A DNA stretch of 64,000 bases from Akkermansia muciniphila (GCA_945861415.1 CAMAUV010000011.1:1-64000), one strand, 5' to 3'; numbered from the stretch's first letter, positions 27,077-35,907 are shown. Notes: generated from the letters alone by a model not told the origin. Numbers and translations are program-made.

Positions 27077-28399
27077 TCAGATCGCGTGCGGCTCCAATCC
27101 AAACACCGGCGCAAACATGTCGATGCCTGCGGCGTGGTGGCCGGTGAGGAGTAGGTAGTGATGCGATGCGAGGTGCGTCATGAGGCGATGGCCATTGGGA
27201 ACGCGGATGATGCCGCCATTCACGCAGTCGGAAGCCGGATCACCCCAGTAGCCGGTCAGTTCACCTTCCACGACGGTCAGCGTCTTCATGTCAGGGTGCA
27301 GTTTGGCGAGAGTGACCGGGCCTTCCGGCAGCCGGGCATCGATGGCGCTGGCGTTCTCGTCCACGATGCCCAGCACTTTCTTCCGAAGCGTCCATTCCGT
27401 GGCAAATGCCTGCGGCACGACGCCGAGAAAGCCGCAGTGCGCGACGAGGATGTGGTCGCGGGGATCGCCCTCCACTTTGGGGAAATCGGCAATGCGTTCG
27501 TGTTTCAGAGCGGCCTGGCCCATGAGGAACGGATAGAGATTCGTCATCATGATCGGCGCTCCCAGCGAGCGATGGAGCATGAGTTTGGTGAGCATGGCCA
27601 TGATGTCGGCTTCGCAGCCCCAGATGAGGCCGCGCTCCTCGTAAAGCAGATTCCATGCGAGACACGGAGTGCAGTCGGAAAAGGCGGACTCGTTGAGGCA
27701 GTTGATGCCCACGCCCTGAATTGTGGGATCGTCTCCGATGTCGCGCTTCACGGCGAGGTAGAGTTTCATCGCCGCATTCATCGCGGAGTCGCTCAGCGCC
27801 GCAGGCACGGGCGAAGCCGCACGCGCCGCTGCGGCGTCGGCATCCGGAATGGCTTTGGCGTCGGCGCCAAGTTTACGGAAGCTGCGTTTCTCGATACTCA
27901 GTCCGAATTTCTCCATGATGCGCTGCACGCATTCGCTCTCCCACCAGTAGAAGCGCTTGAATATGGGCGCCTGCATGCCGTCGCCGGGATTGTCCTGATA
28001 CACGACGAACTTCGAGCATGTCAGTTGGAGTCTCACGGCGAGTGCGCGGAGTACGGCACGCGTTTGCTCCGCGTCGTAGGGCGCAATGATCCGGCTGCCA
28101 GCACCTTCGCCATTCAGCCAGGTGATGATCTCCCAGTCCCACATGGACAGAGTGCCGAATTCCGACGTGAGCACGAGCACCGGCAGATTGAGTGCGCGGA
28201 AGTCTTCCAGCCGGCGATAGGCTTCACCGAGAAGCTGCGGAAACACGGCGGCATCGCATTCCGGGAGCGGCTGCCCGAGGGCCACGGGCGCAAGGAATTC
28301 CGCTTCGCCGCCGAACAACGCACGCAGCGCCGACAGTTGAGTATCGAACCCGCCGTCGCGTCCGGGATCGAAGAAGACGGGAACAATCCGCGGCCTCAC
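27077..28399 (-). CDS. L-fucose/L-arabinose isomerase family protein
   Basis: A 440-residue cytoplasmic protein. It starts R-P-R-I-V-P-V-F-F-D-P-G, has W-L-N-G-E-G-A-G near 100, and G-V-G-I-N-C-L-N-E-S-A-F-S-D-C-T-P-C-L-A-W near 265, then W-G-C-E-A-D-I-M-A-M-L-T, which are features of the fucose-isomerase-like fold where E and D bind the metal. The family interconverts aldoses and ketoses, but this branch is distant from characterised FucI/AraA and the substrate is unknown. The GTG at 28399 overlaps the stop of the upstream gene (GTGA) and has a good ribosome-binding site. It is the last gene of the four-gene leftward operon. Confidence 0.85.
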   Translation of the reverse strand: MRPRIVPVFFDPGRDGGFDTQLSALRALFGGEAEFLAPVALGQPLPECDAAVFPQLLGEAYRRLEDFRALNLPVLVLTSEFGTLSMWDWEIITWLNGEGAGSRIIAPYDAEQTRAVLRALAVRLQLTCSKFVVYQDNPGDGMQAPIFKRFYWWESECVQRIMEKFGLSIEKRSFRKLGADAKAIPDADAAAARAASPVPAALSDSAMNAAMKLYLAVKRDIGDDPTIQGVGINCLNESAFSDCTPCLAWNLLYEERGLIWGCEADIMAMLTKLMLHRSLGAPIMMTNLYPFLMGQAALKHERIADFPKVEGDPRDHILVAHCGFLGVVPQAFATEWTLRKKVLGIVDENASAIDARLPEGPVTLAKLHPDMKTLTVVEGELTGYWGDPASDCVNGGIIRVPNGHRLMTHLASHHYLLLTGHHAAGIDMFAPVFGLEPHAI

Positions 28400-29562
28400 A
28401 CGCTCTCCTTTCGCCCGCTGGCGGCGGATTTCAGACCGGCCTCCAGCACGCGGATGCACTTCACGCCGTCGCGGAAATCGGGATCGATGGGCGTGCCGTT
28501 CGCGACGGCGGTGACAAAGTCCGCCACGGCGTGGGTGAATTCATGCTCGTAGCCAATGACGTGTCCCGGCGGCCACCAGTGCTTGATGTAAGGATGGCAC
28601 GACTCGGTGGCGAGGATGGTGCGAAAGCCCTGCGCATGTTCTGGGTCGCGGCGAGAGTGATACTGCAGTTCATTCATCCGCTCCAGATCAAAGGTCAGCG
28701 CGCCCTCGCTGCCGTAGATTTCAAACGTGTTCCGGTTCTTGCGTCCCGGCGCGAAACGCGTGGCCTCGAACGATCCGATCGCGCCGCTGGCAAACTCCAC
28801 CATCATCAGGGAAGCATCCTCCACCGTGACCTCGCCGCGGGTGGATGCCGCACCGGAGCCTGCGCTGAATGTCGCCGCACCCTCGCCGGGCAGCGGCCGC
28901 TCTTTGATGAAATTCGTGGTCAGGCACGAAACGGTGCGAATGTCCCCGACGAGATAATGTGCGAGGTCCACGCTGTGCGAATTGAGATCGCCATGCGGTC
29001 CGCTGCCCGCCGTTTCCTTGCGCAAATGCCACGTTAGCGGGAACTCTGGATCCACGATCCAGTCCTGTTGATAGGCCCCGCGCCAGTGAAAAATGCGCCC
29101 GATCGTTCCTTCATCGATCAACTGCCGCGCCAGCCGCACCGCCGGCGCGCGGCGGTAGTTGTGATTCACGTAATGCACGACCTTCGCGGCTGCCGCCGCC
29201 GCCAGCATGGCTTCGGCATTGGCCAGCGTGAGGGCCATCGGTTTCTCGCAGAAAAGATGTTTGCCCGCCTGCGCCGCGGCGATCGCGACTTCGTGGTGCA
29301 GGTGCTGCGGCAGCGCGATGTCCACCACATCCACGTCGTCACGCGCGATGGCTTTGCGCCAGTCGGTCTCGACATGTTTCCAGCCCCAGTTGTCGGCGAA
29401 GGCGCGCGCGCTGGCTTCGTTGCGGGCACAGGCCACCTGGAGCACCGGCCGCAGCGGCAGATCGAAAAAGCGTGAGGCCTGGAGCCATGCGTTGCTGTGG
29501 GCCTTGCCCATGAAGTTGCAGCCAATGATGGCCACGCGGAGTTCTTTGCTGGGTGCGCTCAT
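28396..29562 (-). CDS. Gfo/Idh/MocA family oxidoreductase
   Basis: A 388-residue NAD(P)-dependent sugar or inositol dehydrogenase. The N-terminal Rossmann motif is V-A-I-I-G-C-N-F-M-G-K-A-H-S, followed by the family E-K-P motif (K-H-L-F-C-E-K-P-M-A-L-T) and catalytic region H-G-D-L-N-S-H-S-V-D-L-A-H-Y-L. Length matches myo-inositol 2-dehydrogenase-like enzymes. These oxidise a ring or sugar hydroxyl; the substrate is not identifiable here. It overlaps the isomerase gene by GTGA and follows the TIM-barrel isomerase gene by 18 bp, so it belongs to the leftward sugar operon. Confidence 0.9.
   Translation of the reverse strand: MSAPSKELRVAIIGCNFMGKAHSNAWLQASRFFDLPLRPVLQVACARNEASARAFADNWGWKHVETDWRKAIARDDVDVVDIALPQHLHHEVAIAAAQAGKHLFCEKPMALTLANAEAMLAAAAAAKVVHYVNHNYRRAPAVRLARQLIDEGTIGRIFHWRGAYQQDWIVDPEFPLTWHLRKETAGSGPHGDLNSHSVDLAHYLVGDIRTVSCLTTNFIKERPLPGEGAATFSAGSGAASTRGEVTVEDASLMMVEFASGAIGSFEATRFAPGRKNRNTFEIYGSEGALTFDLERMNELQYHSRRDPEHAQGFRTILATESCHPYIKHWWPPGHVIGYEHEFTHAVADFVTAVANGTPIDPDFRDGVKCIRVLEAGLKSAASGRKESV
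28405..28410 (-). promoter_or_regulatory. Shine-Dalgarno supporting the GTG start of the isomerase
   Basis: AAGGAG on the minus strand lies 5 nt ahead of the GTG at 28399, inside the 3' end of the dehydrogenase gene. It explains translation from the overlapping GTGA. Confidence 0.7.
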
Positions 29563-29580
29563 GAGTTCTCTGAAATCACT

Positions 29581-30441
29581 CTATTTGAGACCGGCGGCGA
29601 CACCCTTGAGATGGACGATGCTCTTCTCGACCATCTCCTCTTCGCGTTCTGCATAGTCCGGATGCGGCATGTCCGACTCGAAGGCGAGGAAGCCAGTGTA
29701 ACCCGTGTCCTTGAGAATCTGCGCAATCTTTTCGATCTCGATCAACCCCTCGCCGGCCGCCACGCACGAAAAATAATACCACTCCCGCGCATTCACTCCC
29801 TTCACGGGCCGCAGATCTTTGACGTGGGTCGCGTAGATGTGTTTTGCCAGCTTGCGGGTCGCCTCCACCGGATCATCCAGCACGCGCAGGAAATTCGCCG
29901 TATCCAGATTGATGCCGAAATACTCCGAGCCGACCTCGTTGATTAGCCAGAGGATTTCGTCAGAGTTGTAGTCAATGTGATTCTCCACCGCGAGCCGGAT
30001 GCCGTGTTTGGAAGCGATGTCCGTGGCTTCGCGAAACCACTCAGCCAGAATCGCCAACTGCGGCTCGTGCGGCGCGAAGCGGAACATCAGACTGCTGCCG
30101 ACCACGCGCATGACCGGCGCGCCGATGAGCCGCGCGTGCTCGATGTGCGCGATCATTTCCGCCTTCGCCTTCAGGCTTCCGCCCGCTTCCAGTCCGTCAG
30201 GGTGCCCCCACGCATAGACGCGGTCGAATCCGAGATCGTCCAGCTTCCGCCGCAAGCCGGTGAGGTATTCCTCTCCGAACTCTGGGAAAAAGCAGGACTC
30301 CAGCGAGACTCCGTCGCAACCCAGCGCCTTCGCCCGGTCGAGGAACGAGTCCATGGTGTACGGCGTCGCGGCGGGCTTTTGCCCGGGATAGACTTCGCCG
30401 AAGAACCGATGGTAGCAGTAGGAGTCTATTCCGACTTTCAT
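29581..30441 (-). CDS. Sugar phosphate isomerase/epimerase (xylose-isomerase-like TIM barrel)
   Basis: A 286-residue TIM barrel. It starts K-V-G-I-D-S-Y-C-Y-H-R-F-F-G, has V-S-L-E-S-C-F-F at strand 2, L-A-V-E-N-H-I-D-Y-N at strand 5, I-N-L-D-T-A-N-F at strand 6 and H-V-K-D-L later. These supply the E/D/H metal ligands of the AP_endonuc_2 family (IolE, IolI, tagatose 3-epimerase relatives). It probably isomerises or epimerises the pathway sugar. The ATG at 30441 overlaps the stop of the PEP-CTERM gene as ATGA. An upstream in-frame extension of 78 codons lies inside that gene and is rejected. Confidence 0.88.
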   Translation of the reverse strand: MKVGIDSYCYHRFFGEVYPGQKPAATPYTMDSFLDRAKALGCDGVSLESCFFPEFGEEYLTGLRRKLDDLGFDRVYAWGHPDGLEAGGSLKAKAEMIAHIEHARLIGAPVMRVVGSSLMFRFAPHEPQLAILAEWFREATDIASKHGIRLAVENHIDYNSDEILWLINEVGSEYFGINLDTANFLRVLDDPVEATRKLAKHIYATHVKDLRPVKGVNAREWYYFSCVAAGEGLIEIEKIAQILKDTGYTGFLAFESDMPHPDYAEREEEMVEKSIVHLKGVAAGLK

Positions 30442-31151
30442 GAACGCCGGCGGCGGCTTGCGAACGCGAGGCCGGCGAGTGTCAGAGCGACGGCCGATCC
30501 GGGTTCGGGAACTGCTTGGAAGACCTGAATCTCGCGAAACGTCGGCGTGGCGCAGCAGTCGCCCACGACGGTGTCTATGACCAGCCCATTCGTGTTCACC
30601 GGAGTGTTGAAGGTCAGCCAGAACGAATCCATGCCGTCGTTGCTTCCGCCGGGTCCGGTGCCTGAGATAGTCCATCCCCCAAGGACATTGCCGGCAGCAT
30701 CCTTGAGCGTGTAAGCGCCGTCGTCGCGATTGGCGTAGCCATTGTAGATGGAGACACCGCCGATCAGTGTCGGTCCTCCAGCGAACGTGATGACCACCGC
30801 TCCCGGGCCGGAATTCGGAATGGCATAGGTGCCATCCTGGTTCGTGGCCGAGACGCCGATGTCGCCGTCATTTAAGTTGTGGACGCCGTAGGTGCCAAGC
30901 CGTCCACCGCAGCAGCCGTAGGCGTTGGAGCCGGTCTCGGTGTAGGTCACCAGCATGCCGCCTAGCCCGCCCGTGACGTCGGGGTTGGAACTGTCGTCTG
31001 GTCCGGACTCCACCTGACTGGCCGCCAGCGTCACGTTGGTGAAATTGGTCATGATGAGCGCAGCGGAGGCTGTGCCGCAGAGGACGAGACCGACGGCCGC
31101 GAATGCCACGGTGCTGCGCAGGACTGAAGGGAGAGAAGCAGGTTTATTCAT
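30438..31151 (-). CDS. PEP-CTERM sorting domain protein, first gene of the leftward sugar operon
   Basis: A 237-residue secreted protein. It has a signal peptide (residues about 1-32, ending C-G-T-A-S-A) and a C-terminal sorting signal: A-V-P-E-P-G-S-A-V-A-L-T-L-A-G-L-A-F followed by A-S-R-R-R-R-S. The middle is Gly/Asn-rich with cysteine pairs (Y-G-C-C-G-G, G-D-C-C-A-T) and looks like a small beta-sandwich binding module. Exosortase-type enzymes are expected to process it. Its stop overlaps the start of the sugar isomerase (ATGA), an unusual coupling of an exported protein to a catabolic enzyme. Its ligand may be the glycan or sugar the locus degrades; this is inference. Confidence 0.88.
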   Translation of the reverse strand: MNKPASLPSVLRSTVAFAAVGLVLCGTASAALIMTNFTNVTLAASQVESGPDDSSNPDVTGGLGGMLVTYTETGSNAYGCCGGRLGTYGVHNLNDGDIGVSATNQDGTYAIPNSGPGAVVITFAGGPTLIGGVSIYNGYANRDDGAYTLKDAAGNVLGGWTISGTGPGGSNDGMDSFWLTFNTPVNTNGLVIDTVVGDCCATPTFREIQVFQAVPEPGSAVALTLAGLAFASRRRRS

Positions 31152-31243
31152 GATGTTAATGGATGTGGAGTTGGGTGGATGTTTTGTGATTGGCACCGCG
31201 GTGTGGCGGGCATCGCAGGGGTTCGGACATTAGCCTTATATGT

Positions 31244-31303
31244 AAAGATTATAACAGGTGGGGGCGCAGCTGCGATAAACTTTACGGCAAAGATATTATA
31301 CAG
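31244..31303. promoter_or_regulatory. Direct repeat in the divergent sugar-locus promoter region
   Basis: Two similar AT-rich boxes lie in the 247-bp divergent region: AAAGATTATAACAG (31244-31257) and AAAGATATTATACAG (31289-31303), offset by 45 bp, about four helical turns. They are the most AT-rich stretches in an otherwise GC-rich region. Direct repeats of this form suit AraC/XylR-family regulators, and one is encoded 6 kb downstream. They could also simply be the -10 regions of the two promoters. Confidence 0.4.
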
Positions 31304-31398
31304 CTGCGGCTAGGGGGGGCGGAAGGCTTTCGCCAGAATATAATACCCGGACGGGATTCGTCATTGGAACGGAGCGGTGCCCGGCATAGCGGAGGAGC

Positions 31399-32421
31399 AT
31401 GACAAAGCAGAACATTGGTATCGGCATCATTGGATGCGGTCGCGCCGGGATGATCCATGCGCGCAACTTCGCGCGGTTGGTGCCCGGTGCGCGGGTGGCG
31501 GCGGTGGCGGACGCCTCGGAGGCGAACCGCACGGGTGCCGCGCGCGATTTCGGCGACGTGCCGGCGTTCGCCTCTCATCGCGACTTGCTCGCGGACGCCG
31601 GCGTGCAGGGCGTGGTGATCGCGGCCCCCACCGCGCTGCACCTGGAGATCGCGCTGGATGCGGCGGCGGCAGGCAAGCACATCTTCTGCGAGAAGCCGAT
31701 GGCGATGAATGCGGCGGAGTGTGACGAAATGATCGCTGCGGCGGATCGCGCAGGCGTAGTGCTGCAGATCGGGTTCATGCGGCGCTTCGACGCCTCTTTC
31801 CTTGCCGCCCGCGCCCGGGTTCAGGCGGGCGAGATCGGCGGCGTGGTGCTGGTGAAATCCTGCACGCACGGGCCCACTTATCCGAAACCGTGGATGTTTG
31901 ATCTCGAGCAAAGCAACGGTCCGCTCGCCGAGGTGTGCAGTCACGACATTGACACGCTGCGGTGGTTCACCGGCAGTGAATTCACTGAGGTCTATGCCCT
32001 TGCCGGCAATTACCGGACTCCGGAGGCCGCGGTGCAGTTTCCGGATTTCTACGATCAGGTGCTGCTCAGCGCGCGTTTTGCCAGCGGAGCCCAGGGCAGC
32101 ATCAGCGGTGCTCAGGGTGTGCAGTATGCCTACGACTCACGCGTGGAAATCGTCGGCACCCACGGGCTCATCAGCATCGGGGGACTGAATGCCGGCACTG
32201 CCGTGGTGGTCACGCGCGAAAAGGAAATCCGGCAGCCATCCGTGGTTTCGTGGACGAGCCTGTATCGCGATGCTTATCTCGCCGAGGACATGGAATTCAT
32301 CGCCGCCATTCGCGAAGGCCGGCCTGCCGCCGTCACCGGACACGACGGTCGCGCCGCCGTCGCCGTGGTGAACGCCGGTAATCGCTCCATCCTGGAACGC
32401 CGGCCTGTTTCTCTCGACTAA
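31399..32421 (+). CDS. Gfo/Idh/MocA family oxidoreductase (inositol 2-dehydrogenase-like)
   Basis: A 340-residue NAD-dependent dehydrogenase. It has a Rossmann motif (I-G-I-I-G-C-G-R-A-G-M-I-H-A-R), the E-K-P motif (H-I-F-C-E-K-P-M-A-M-N), and the catalytic stretch E-V-C-S-H-D-I-D-T-L-R-W-F. F-M-R-R-F-D near 128 and K-S-C-T-H-G-P near 152 resemble IolG-type inositol dehydrogenases. It probably oxidises a sugar or cyclitol. It begins the rightward operon, 8 bp before the alcohol dehydrogenase gene. The second Gfo/Idh enzyme of the locus is only weakly similar, so two oxidations are likely. Confidence 0.9.
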   Translation: MTKQNIGIGIIGCGRAGMIHARNFARLVPGARVAAVADASEANRTGAARDFGDVPAFASHRDLLADAGVQGVVIAAPTALHLEIALDAAAAGKHIFCEKPMAMNAAECDEMIAAADRAGVVLQIGFMRRFDASFLAARARVQAGEIGGVVLVKSCTHGPTYPKPWMFDLEQSNGPLAEVCSHDIDTLRWFTGSEFTEVYALAGNYRTPEAAVQFPDFYDQVLLSARFASGAQGSISGAQGVQYAYDSRVEIVGTHGLISIGGLNAGTAVVVTREKEIRQPSVVSWTSLYRDAYLAEDMEFIAAIREGRPAAVTGHDGRAAVAVVNAGNRSILERRPVSLD

Positions 32422-32429
32422 ATCCATTT

Positions 32430-33473
32430 ATGATCGCCGCCCGACTCTACGGACAAAACGACCTCCGCGTGGAAGACATGCCGGTGCCGGAACCCGGCCC
32501 TGGCGAAATCCTCCTGCGCACCGCCGGCGCCAGCATCTGCGGCACGGACTTGCGCATGTGGAAACACGGCCATTTCTTTGCCAGTGCAGAGCGTCCGCTC
32601 GTCATCGGTCATGAGCTGGCGGGCACCGTCGAGCGAACCGGTGCCGGCGTCACGGGATTCAGCCGCGGGCAGCGCGTCTGCATCGCTCCGAACTGGCATC
32701 CCATCCCGTCGCGGCTCAGCATCGCGGGGGACGGGCATCTCGATCCCGGCTACCGCGCGCTGGGTATTCATGAGGACGGAGCCTTCGCCGAGTTTGTCAG
32801 GATTCCCGCCCTCGCGGTGCAGCAGGGCAATGTGTTTTCCATCGCGGATCACGTGTCTTTCCAGGAAGCGGCCCTCGTCGAGCCGATGGCGTGCGTTTAC
32901 AACGCATGGGAAAAAGCCCGCACCGGCCCCGGTGATACCGTGCTCATTATTGGCGCGGGTCCGATCGGCGTCATGCATGTGAAGATGTCCCGGCTGGCAG
33001 GTGCCGGGCGAATCATCCTCAACGACCGCCATGACGATCGTCTTGAGATGGCGCGCGCGATCGATCCGGCACTCGTCACGGTGAACGGCGATCTGCGCAG
33101 TGAAGTGATGCGCCTCACCGGCGGCGAGGGAGCGGATGTCATCATCACCGCGTGTCCGTCGCCGGAGGTGCTGCCGCTGGCGGTGGAACTGGCGGCGGTG
33201 AACGGCCGCGTCGTATTCTTCGGCGGATTGCCCAAAGACCGCGCCGTCGTGCCGCTGGATGCGAACCTTATTCACTACCGTCAACTGATGGTCACCGGCA
33301 CCACCCGGCAAAGCCTGCGGCAGTTTCAGGCCACGCTGGCGCTGGTCACCGACGGCGTGCTGCGCCTCGCCGATCTCGTCACCGCCACGCATCCGCTGGC
33401 GGAGACGGACAAGGCCATGACCGGCCTTGCGAAGAAGCGCGGACTCAAAACCTGCCTGTCATTTCCCGCATGA
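32430..33473 (+). CDS. Zinc-dependent medium-chain alcohol/polyol dehydrogenase lacking the structural zinc lobe
   Basis: A 347-residue MDR enzyme. Catalytic-zinc residues are visible: I-C-G-T-D-L-R near 37 and V-I-G-H-E-L-A-G near 60. The cofactor site is V-L-I-I-G-A-G-P-I-G-V-M. In most family members four cysteines bind a structural zinc around residues 90-105; here the same place reads V-C-I-A-P-N-W-H-P-I-P-S-R with no such set. The enzyme would oxidise a polyol or sugar alcohol. Its stop overlaps the start of the kinase gene (ATGA). Confidence 0.87.
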   Translation: MIAARLYGQNDLRVEDMPVPEPGPGEILLRTAGASICGTDLRMWKHGHFFASAERPLVIGHELAGTVERTGAGVTGFSRGQRVCIAPNWHPIPSRLSIAGDGHLDPGYRALGIHEDGAFAEFVRIPALAVQQGNVFSIADHVSFQEAALVEPMACVYNAWEKARTGPGDTVLIIGAGPIGVMHVKMSRLAGAGRIILNDRHDDRLEMARAIDPALVTVNGDLRSEVMRLTGGEGADVIITACPSPEVLPLAVELAAVNGRVVFFGGLPKDRAVVPLDANLIHYRQLMVTGTTRQSLRQFQATLALVTDGVLRLADLVTATHPLAETDKAMTGLAKKRGLKTCLSFPA

Positions 33474-34966
33474 ATCTGCTCGCTGGCCTCGACATCGGCA
33501 CGCAGGGCGTGAAGGCGGCGCTGTATGCGGCGGATGGTCGTTGTGTGGTGGAAGCCTTCGAGCCCTCGCAGCCGCACCGTCCCGCTCCGGGAGTGGTGGA
33601 GGAGGATCCAGAGTTCCAACTCGAGTCGGCATGCCGGCTCCTGCGTCGCTGCGTGGAGCAGGCCGGGGACACCGGTGTCGCCGCGCTCGCTGTGGCCGGA
33701 CAGATGGCCGGTGTCATCGGCATCGGCGAAGATGGCCGGGCGGTGACGCCCTACGATTCGTGGCTGGACACGCGCTGCGGCCTGCAAATCACGCGGATGC
33801 AGGCGGAGGCCGGCGCGGAGATTCTTCACGCGACGGGCAATGCGCCCAGCTTCAACCACGGCCCTAGGATTCTCTGGTGGCGGGAGGAACGACCTGACGT
33901 TTTCGCCCGCATCGCGAAATTCGTGCAGCCGGGCGGATATGTTGCCATGCGGCTTTGCGGGCTCGACGCCTCGCAGGCATTCATTGATACGAGTTATCTG
34001 CATTTCTCCGGCTTCGCGGACAACCAACACAGCCGGTGGAGTGCCGCACTCTGCGCCAGATTTGGTCTGAGCATGGACAAGCTGCCGCGCATTGTCCGCC
34101 CGGCGGAAAGGGCGGGTTCGCTCACCCGCGAAATGGCCGAATCCTGCGGACTGCGCGCCGGTACACCGGTCATGGGCGGCTGTGGCGACACGGCGGCGGC
34201 GTTTCTCGCCTGTGGAGCCACCGCTCCGGGAATTTGTGTGGACGTTGCGGGCACGGCTTCGGTCTTTGCCGCGACGACCGACGCGTTCGCCGCCGACCTC
34301 GACAGCGGCACGCTCGGCTGCGGGCAATCGGCCACGCCGGGCCTGTGGCATCCGTATGCCTACATCAACGGCGGCGGAATGAATCTGGAATGGTTTCGCC
34401 GCGAGTTCGGCGGCGCAGACTTTGAGGAACTCAACGCGCTCGCCGCAGCAGTAAAACCGTCTGACAATCTTCCGTTCTTTGTGCCGCATCTGGGCGGCCG
34501 CGTCTCCCCGGCGTGGCCATCGCTGCGGGGATCGTGGGCCGGCCTGACATGGGACCACGGACGCGGCGAACTCTTCCGCGCCGTGCTCGAATCCGTGGCG
34601 CTCGAATACGCCCTTTATCAGCGTGCGCTGCGCCGACTGCTCCCCGGCACCCTCTTTTCCGAACTGCGGATCACCGGCGGCGGGGAACGCAGTTCCGTGT
34701 GGAATCAGCTTAAGTCGGATGTGCTCCAGACCCCCATCGTCCAGATCGAGAATGGCGGCGGCACGCCGATGGGCGCGGCCATGGTGGCTGGCATCGGCGT
34801 GGGAATCCTCTCCGACTTTCCGTCCGCCGCGGCGCAGTGGGCTCAACTCGGCCGACGCTTCGAGCCTGCCGCTGCCACCGCCGGTTATTACCAGTCCCGC
34901 GTGGCCCGCTATGAATCGCTGCTGCACGGGCTGAACGACTGGGCGAACCTCGACTTACCCTCATGA
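33470..34966 (+). CDS. FGGY-family carbohydrate kinase (xylulokinase-like)
   Basis: A 498-residue sugar kinase. It starts L-L-A-G-L-D-I-G-T-Q-G-V-K-A-A-L-Y (phosphate-1 motif). It has G-Q-M-A-G-V near 75, V-M-G-G-C-G-D-T-A-A-A-F-L-A-C-G in the middle and the FGGY signature region R-I-T-G-G-G-E-R-S-S-V-W-N-Q near 400. Length and motifs fit xylulokinase/gluconokinase-type enzymes, which phosphorylate ketoses or sugar acids. The actual substrate is the unknown product of the locus isomerase. The ATG at 33470 overlaps the previous stop and its own stop overlaps the next start, so the three genes are coupled. Confidence 0.9.
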   Translation: MNLLAGLDIGTQGVKAALYAADGRCVVEAFEPSQPHRPAPGVVEEDPEFQLESACRLLRRCVEQAGDTGVAALAVAGQMAGVIGIGEDGRAVTPYDSWLDTRCGLQITRMQAEAGAEILHATGNAPSFNHGPRILWWREERPDVFARIAKFVQPGGYVAMRLCGLDASQAFIDTSYLHFSGFADNQHSRWSAALCARFGLSMDKLPRIVRPAERAGSLTREMAESCGLRAGTPVMGGCGDTAAAFLACGATAPGICVDVAGTASVFAATTDAFAADLDSGTLGCGQSATPGLWHPYAYINGGGMNLEWFRREFGGADFEELNALAAAVKPSDNLPFFVPHLGGRVSPAWPSLRGSWAGLTWDHGRGELFRAVLESVALEYALYQRALRRLLPGTLFSELRITGGGERSSVWNQLKSDVLQTPIVQIENGGGTPMGAAMVAGIGVGILSDFPSAAAQWAQLGRRFEPAAATAGYYQSRVARYESLLHGLNDWANLDLPS

Positions 34967-35907
34967 ATTACTCCGCCTGCAACCGCCCCACGATGTTTTT
35001 CATCGGCGTCACGACTGGCAAGTCGTCCATCAACCGCGTCTTCCCGCGCTGGGCCGCCGCGCTGGGTCTGGGCGACTGCGAACTGCGCGGCATGGACTTC
35101 CCGCTGCACGCCGATCCCGCCGCCTATCGCGAGGCCGTAGCGTTCATCAAAAACGACCCGCTGGCGCTCGGCGCACTGGTGACGACGCACAAGATGGACC
35201 TCTTCGCCGCGTGCCGCGATTTGTTCGATGTGCTGGATCCGCTCTCCGACTCCATGGGCGAGATCAGCAGCATTTATAAACGCGACGGCAAACTGCACGG
35301 TCGGGCCGTGGATCCGTGGACCGTCGGCGATTCGCTCAATGCCTTTCTCCCTCCGCAGCACTGGCAGGATACACTGTCCGAAGCCCTTATTCTCGGCGCG
35401 GGCGGCTCGGCCATTGCCCTCACATGGCACCTCTGCCGCGTGGAGCACGGCATCATCCGACCGCAACGCATTCACGTCGCCAACCGCAGCCGGCCCCGAC
35501 TTGATCATCTGCGCGAACTGCACGCCGGCTGGCAAAGCGGCGTGGAACTCATCACACACTACGTCCCGCAGCCTGCGCTCGCCGATGCCGTCGTCGCGGA
35601 ACTCCCGCCCTGTTCGCTCGTCGTCAACGCCACCGGCCTCGGCAAAGACGCGCCCGGCTCGCCGCTCACCAACGATGTGCTCTTCCCGCGCAGCGGCGTG
35701 GTTTGGGAATTCAATTACCGCGGCGACCTCGTCTTCCTCGACCAGGCGCGCGCCCAGGAAAAAACCCGCCGCCTCCACATCGAAGACGGCTGGGTGTATT
35801 TCCTCCACGGCTGGACCCGCGTGATGGCGGACGTCTTTGCCGCCGATATACCCAAAAGCGGCCCGCTCTTCGACGAACTATCGCGTATCGCGGCGGAGAG
35901 CCGGTAA
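34963..35907 (+). CDS. Shikimate dehydrogenase-fold protein of the sugar locus
   Basis: A 314-residue protein. It has L-V-T-T-H-K near 67 (the catalytic Lys position), D-P-W-T-V-G-D-S-L near 108, an NADP Rossmann motif (I-L-G-A-G-G-S-A-I-A-L-T) near 140, and V-V-N-A-T-G-L-G near 216. These match the shikimate dehydrogenase family, but the shikimate-binding S-x-S and N-T-D motifs are altered and the C-terminus is longer, so aromatic synthesis is unlikely. Its position between a sugar kinase and a phosphosugar isomerase suggests oxidation of a pathway intermediate. A degraded copy of its last 21 codons lies at 44185-44250. Confidence 0.85.
   Translation: MNYSACNRPTMFFIGVTTGKSSINRVFPRWAAALGLGDCELRGMDFPLHADPAAYREAVAFIKNDPLALGALVTTHKMDLFAACRDLFDVLDPLSDSMGEISSIYKRDGKLHGRAVDPWTVGDSLNAFLPPQHWQDTLSEALILGAGGSAIALTWHLCRVEHGIIRPQRIHVANRSRPRLDHLRELHAGWQSGVELITHYVPQPALADAVVAELPPCSLVVNATGLGKDAPGSPLTNDVLFPRSGVVWEFNYRGDLVFLDQARAQEKTRRLHIEDGWVYFLHGWTRVMADVFAADIPKSGPLFDELSRIAAESR

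Noticed and set aside
30442-30675. 78-codon N-terminal extension of the TIM-barrel isomerase
   Set aside because: It lies inside the PEP-CTERM gene in another frame, has no family similarity, and the ATGA overlap gives a natural start.
33326-34927. 533-codon minus-strand open frame
   Set aside because: It is antisense to the FGGY kinase, whose motifs are unambiguous; composition is typical of a shadow frame.
34963-35907. Assignment as aroE (biosynthetic shikimate dehydrogenase)
   Set aside because: Shikimate-binding motifs are altered and the gene is locked in a sugar operon by overlapping codons.
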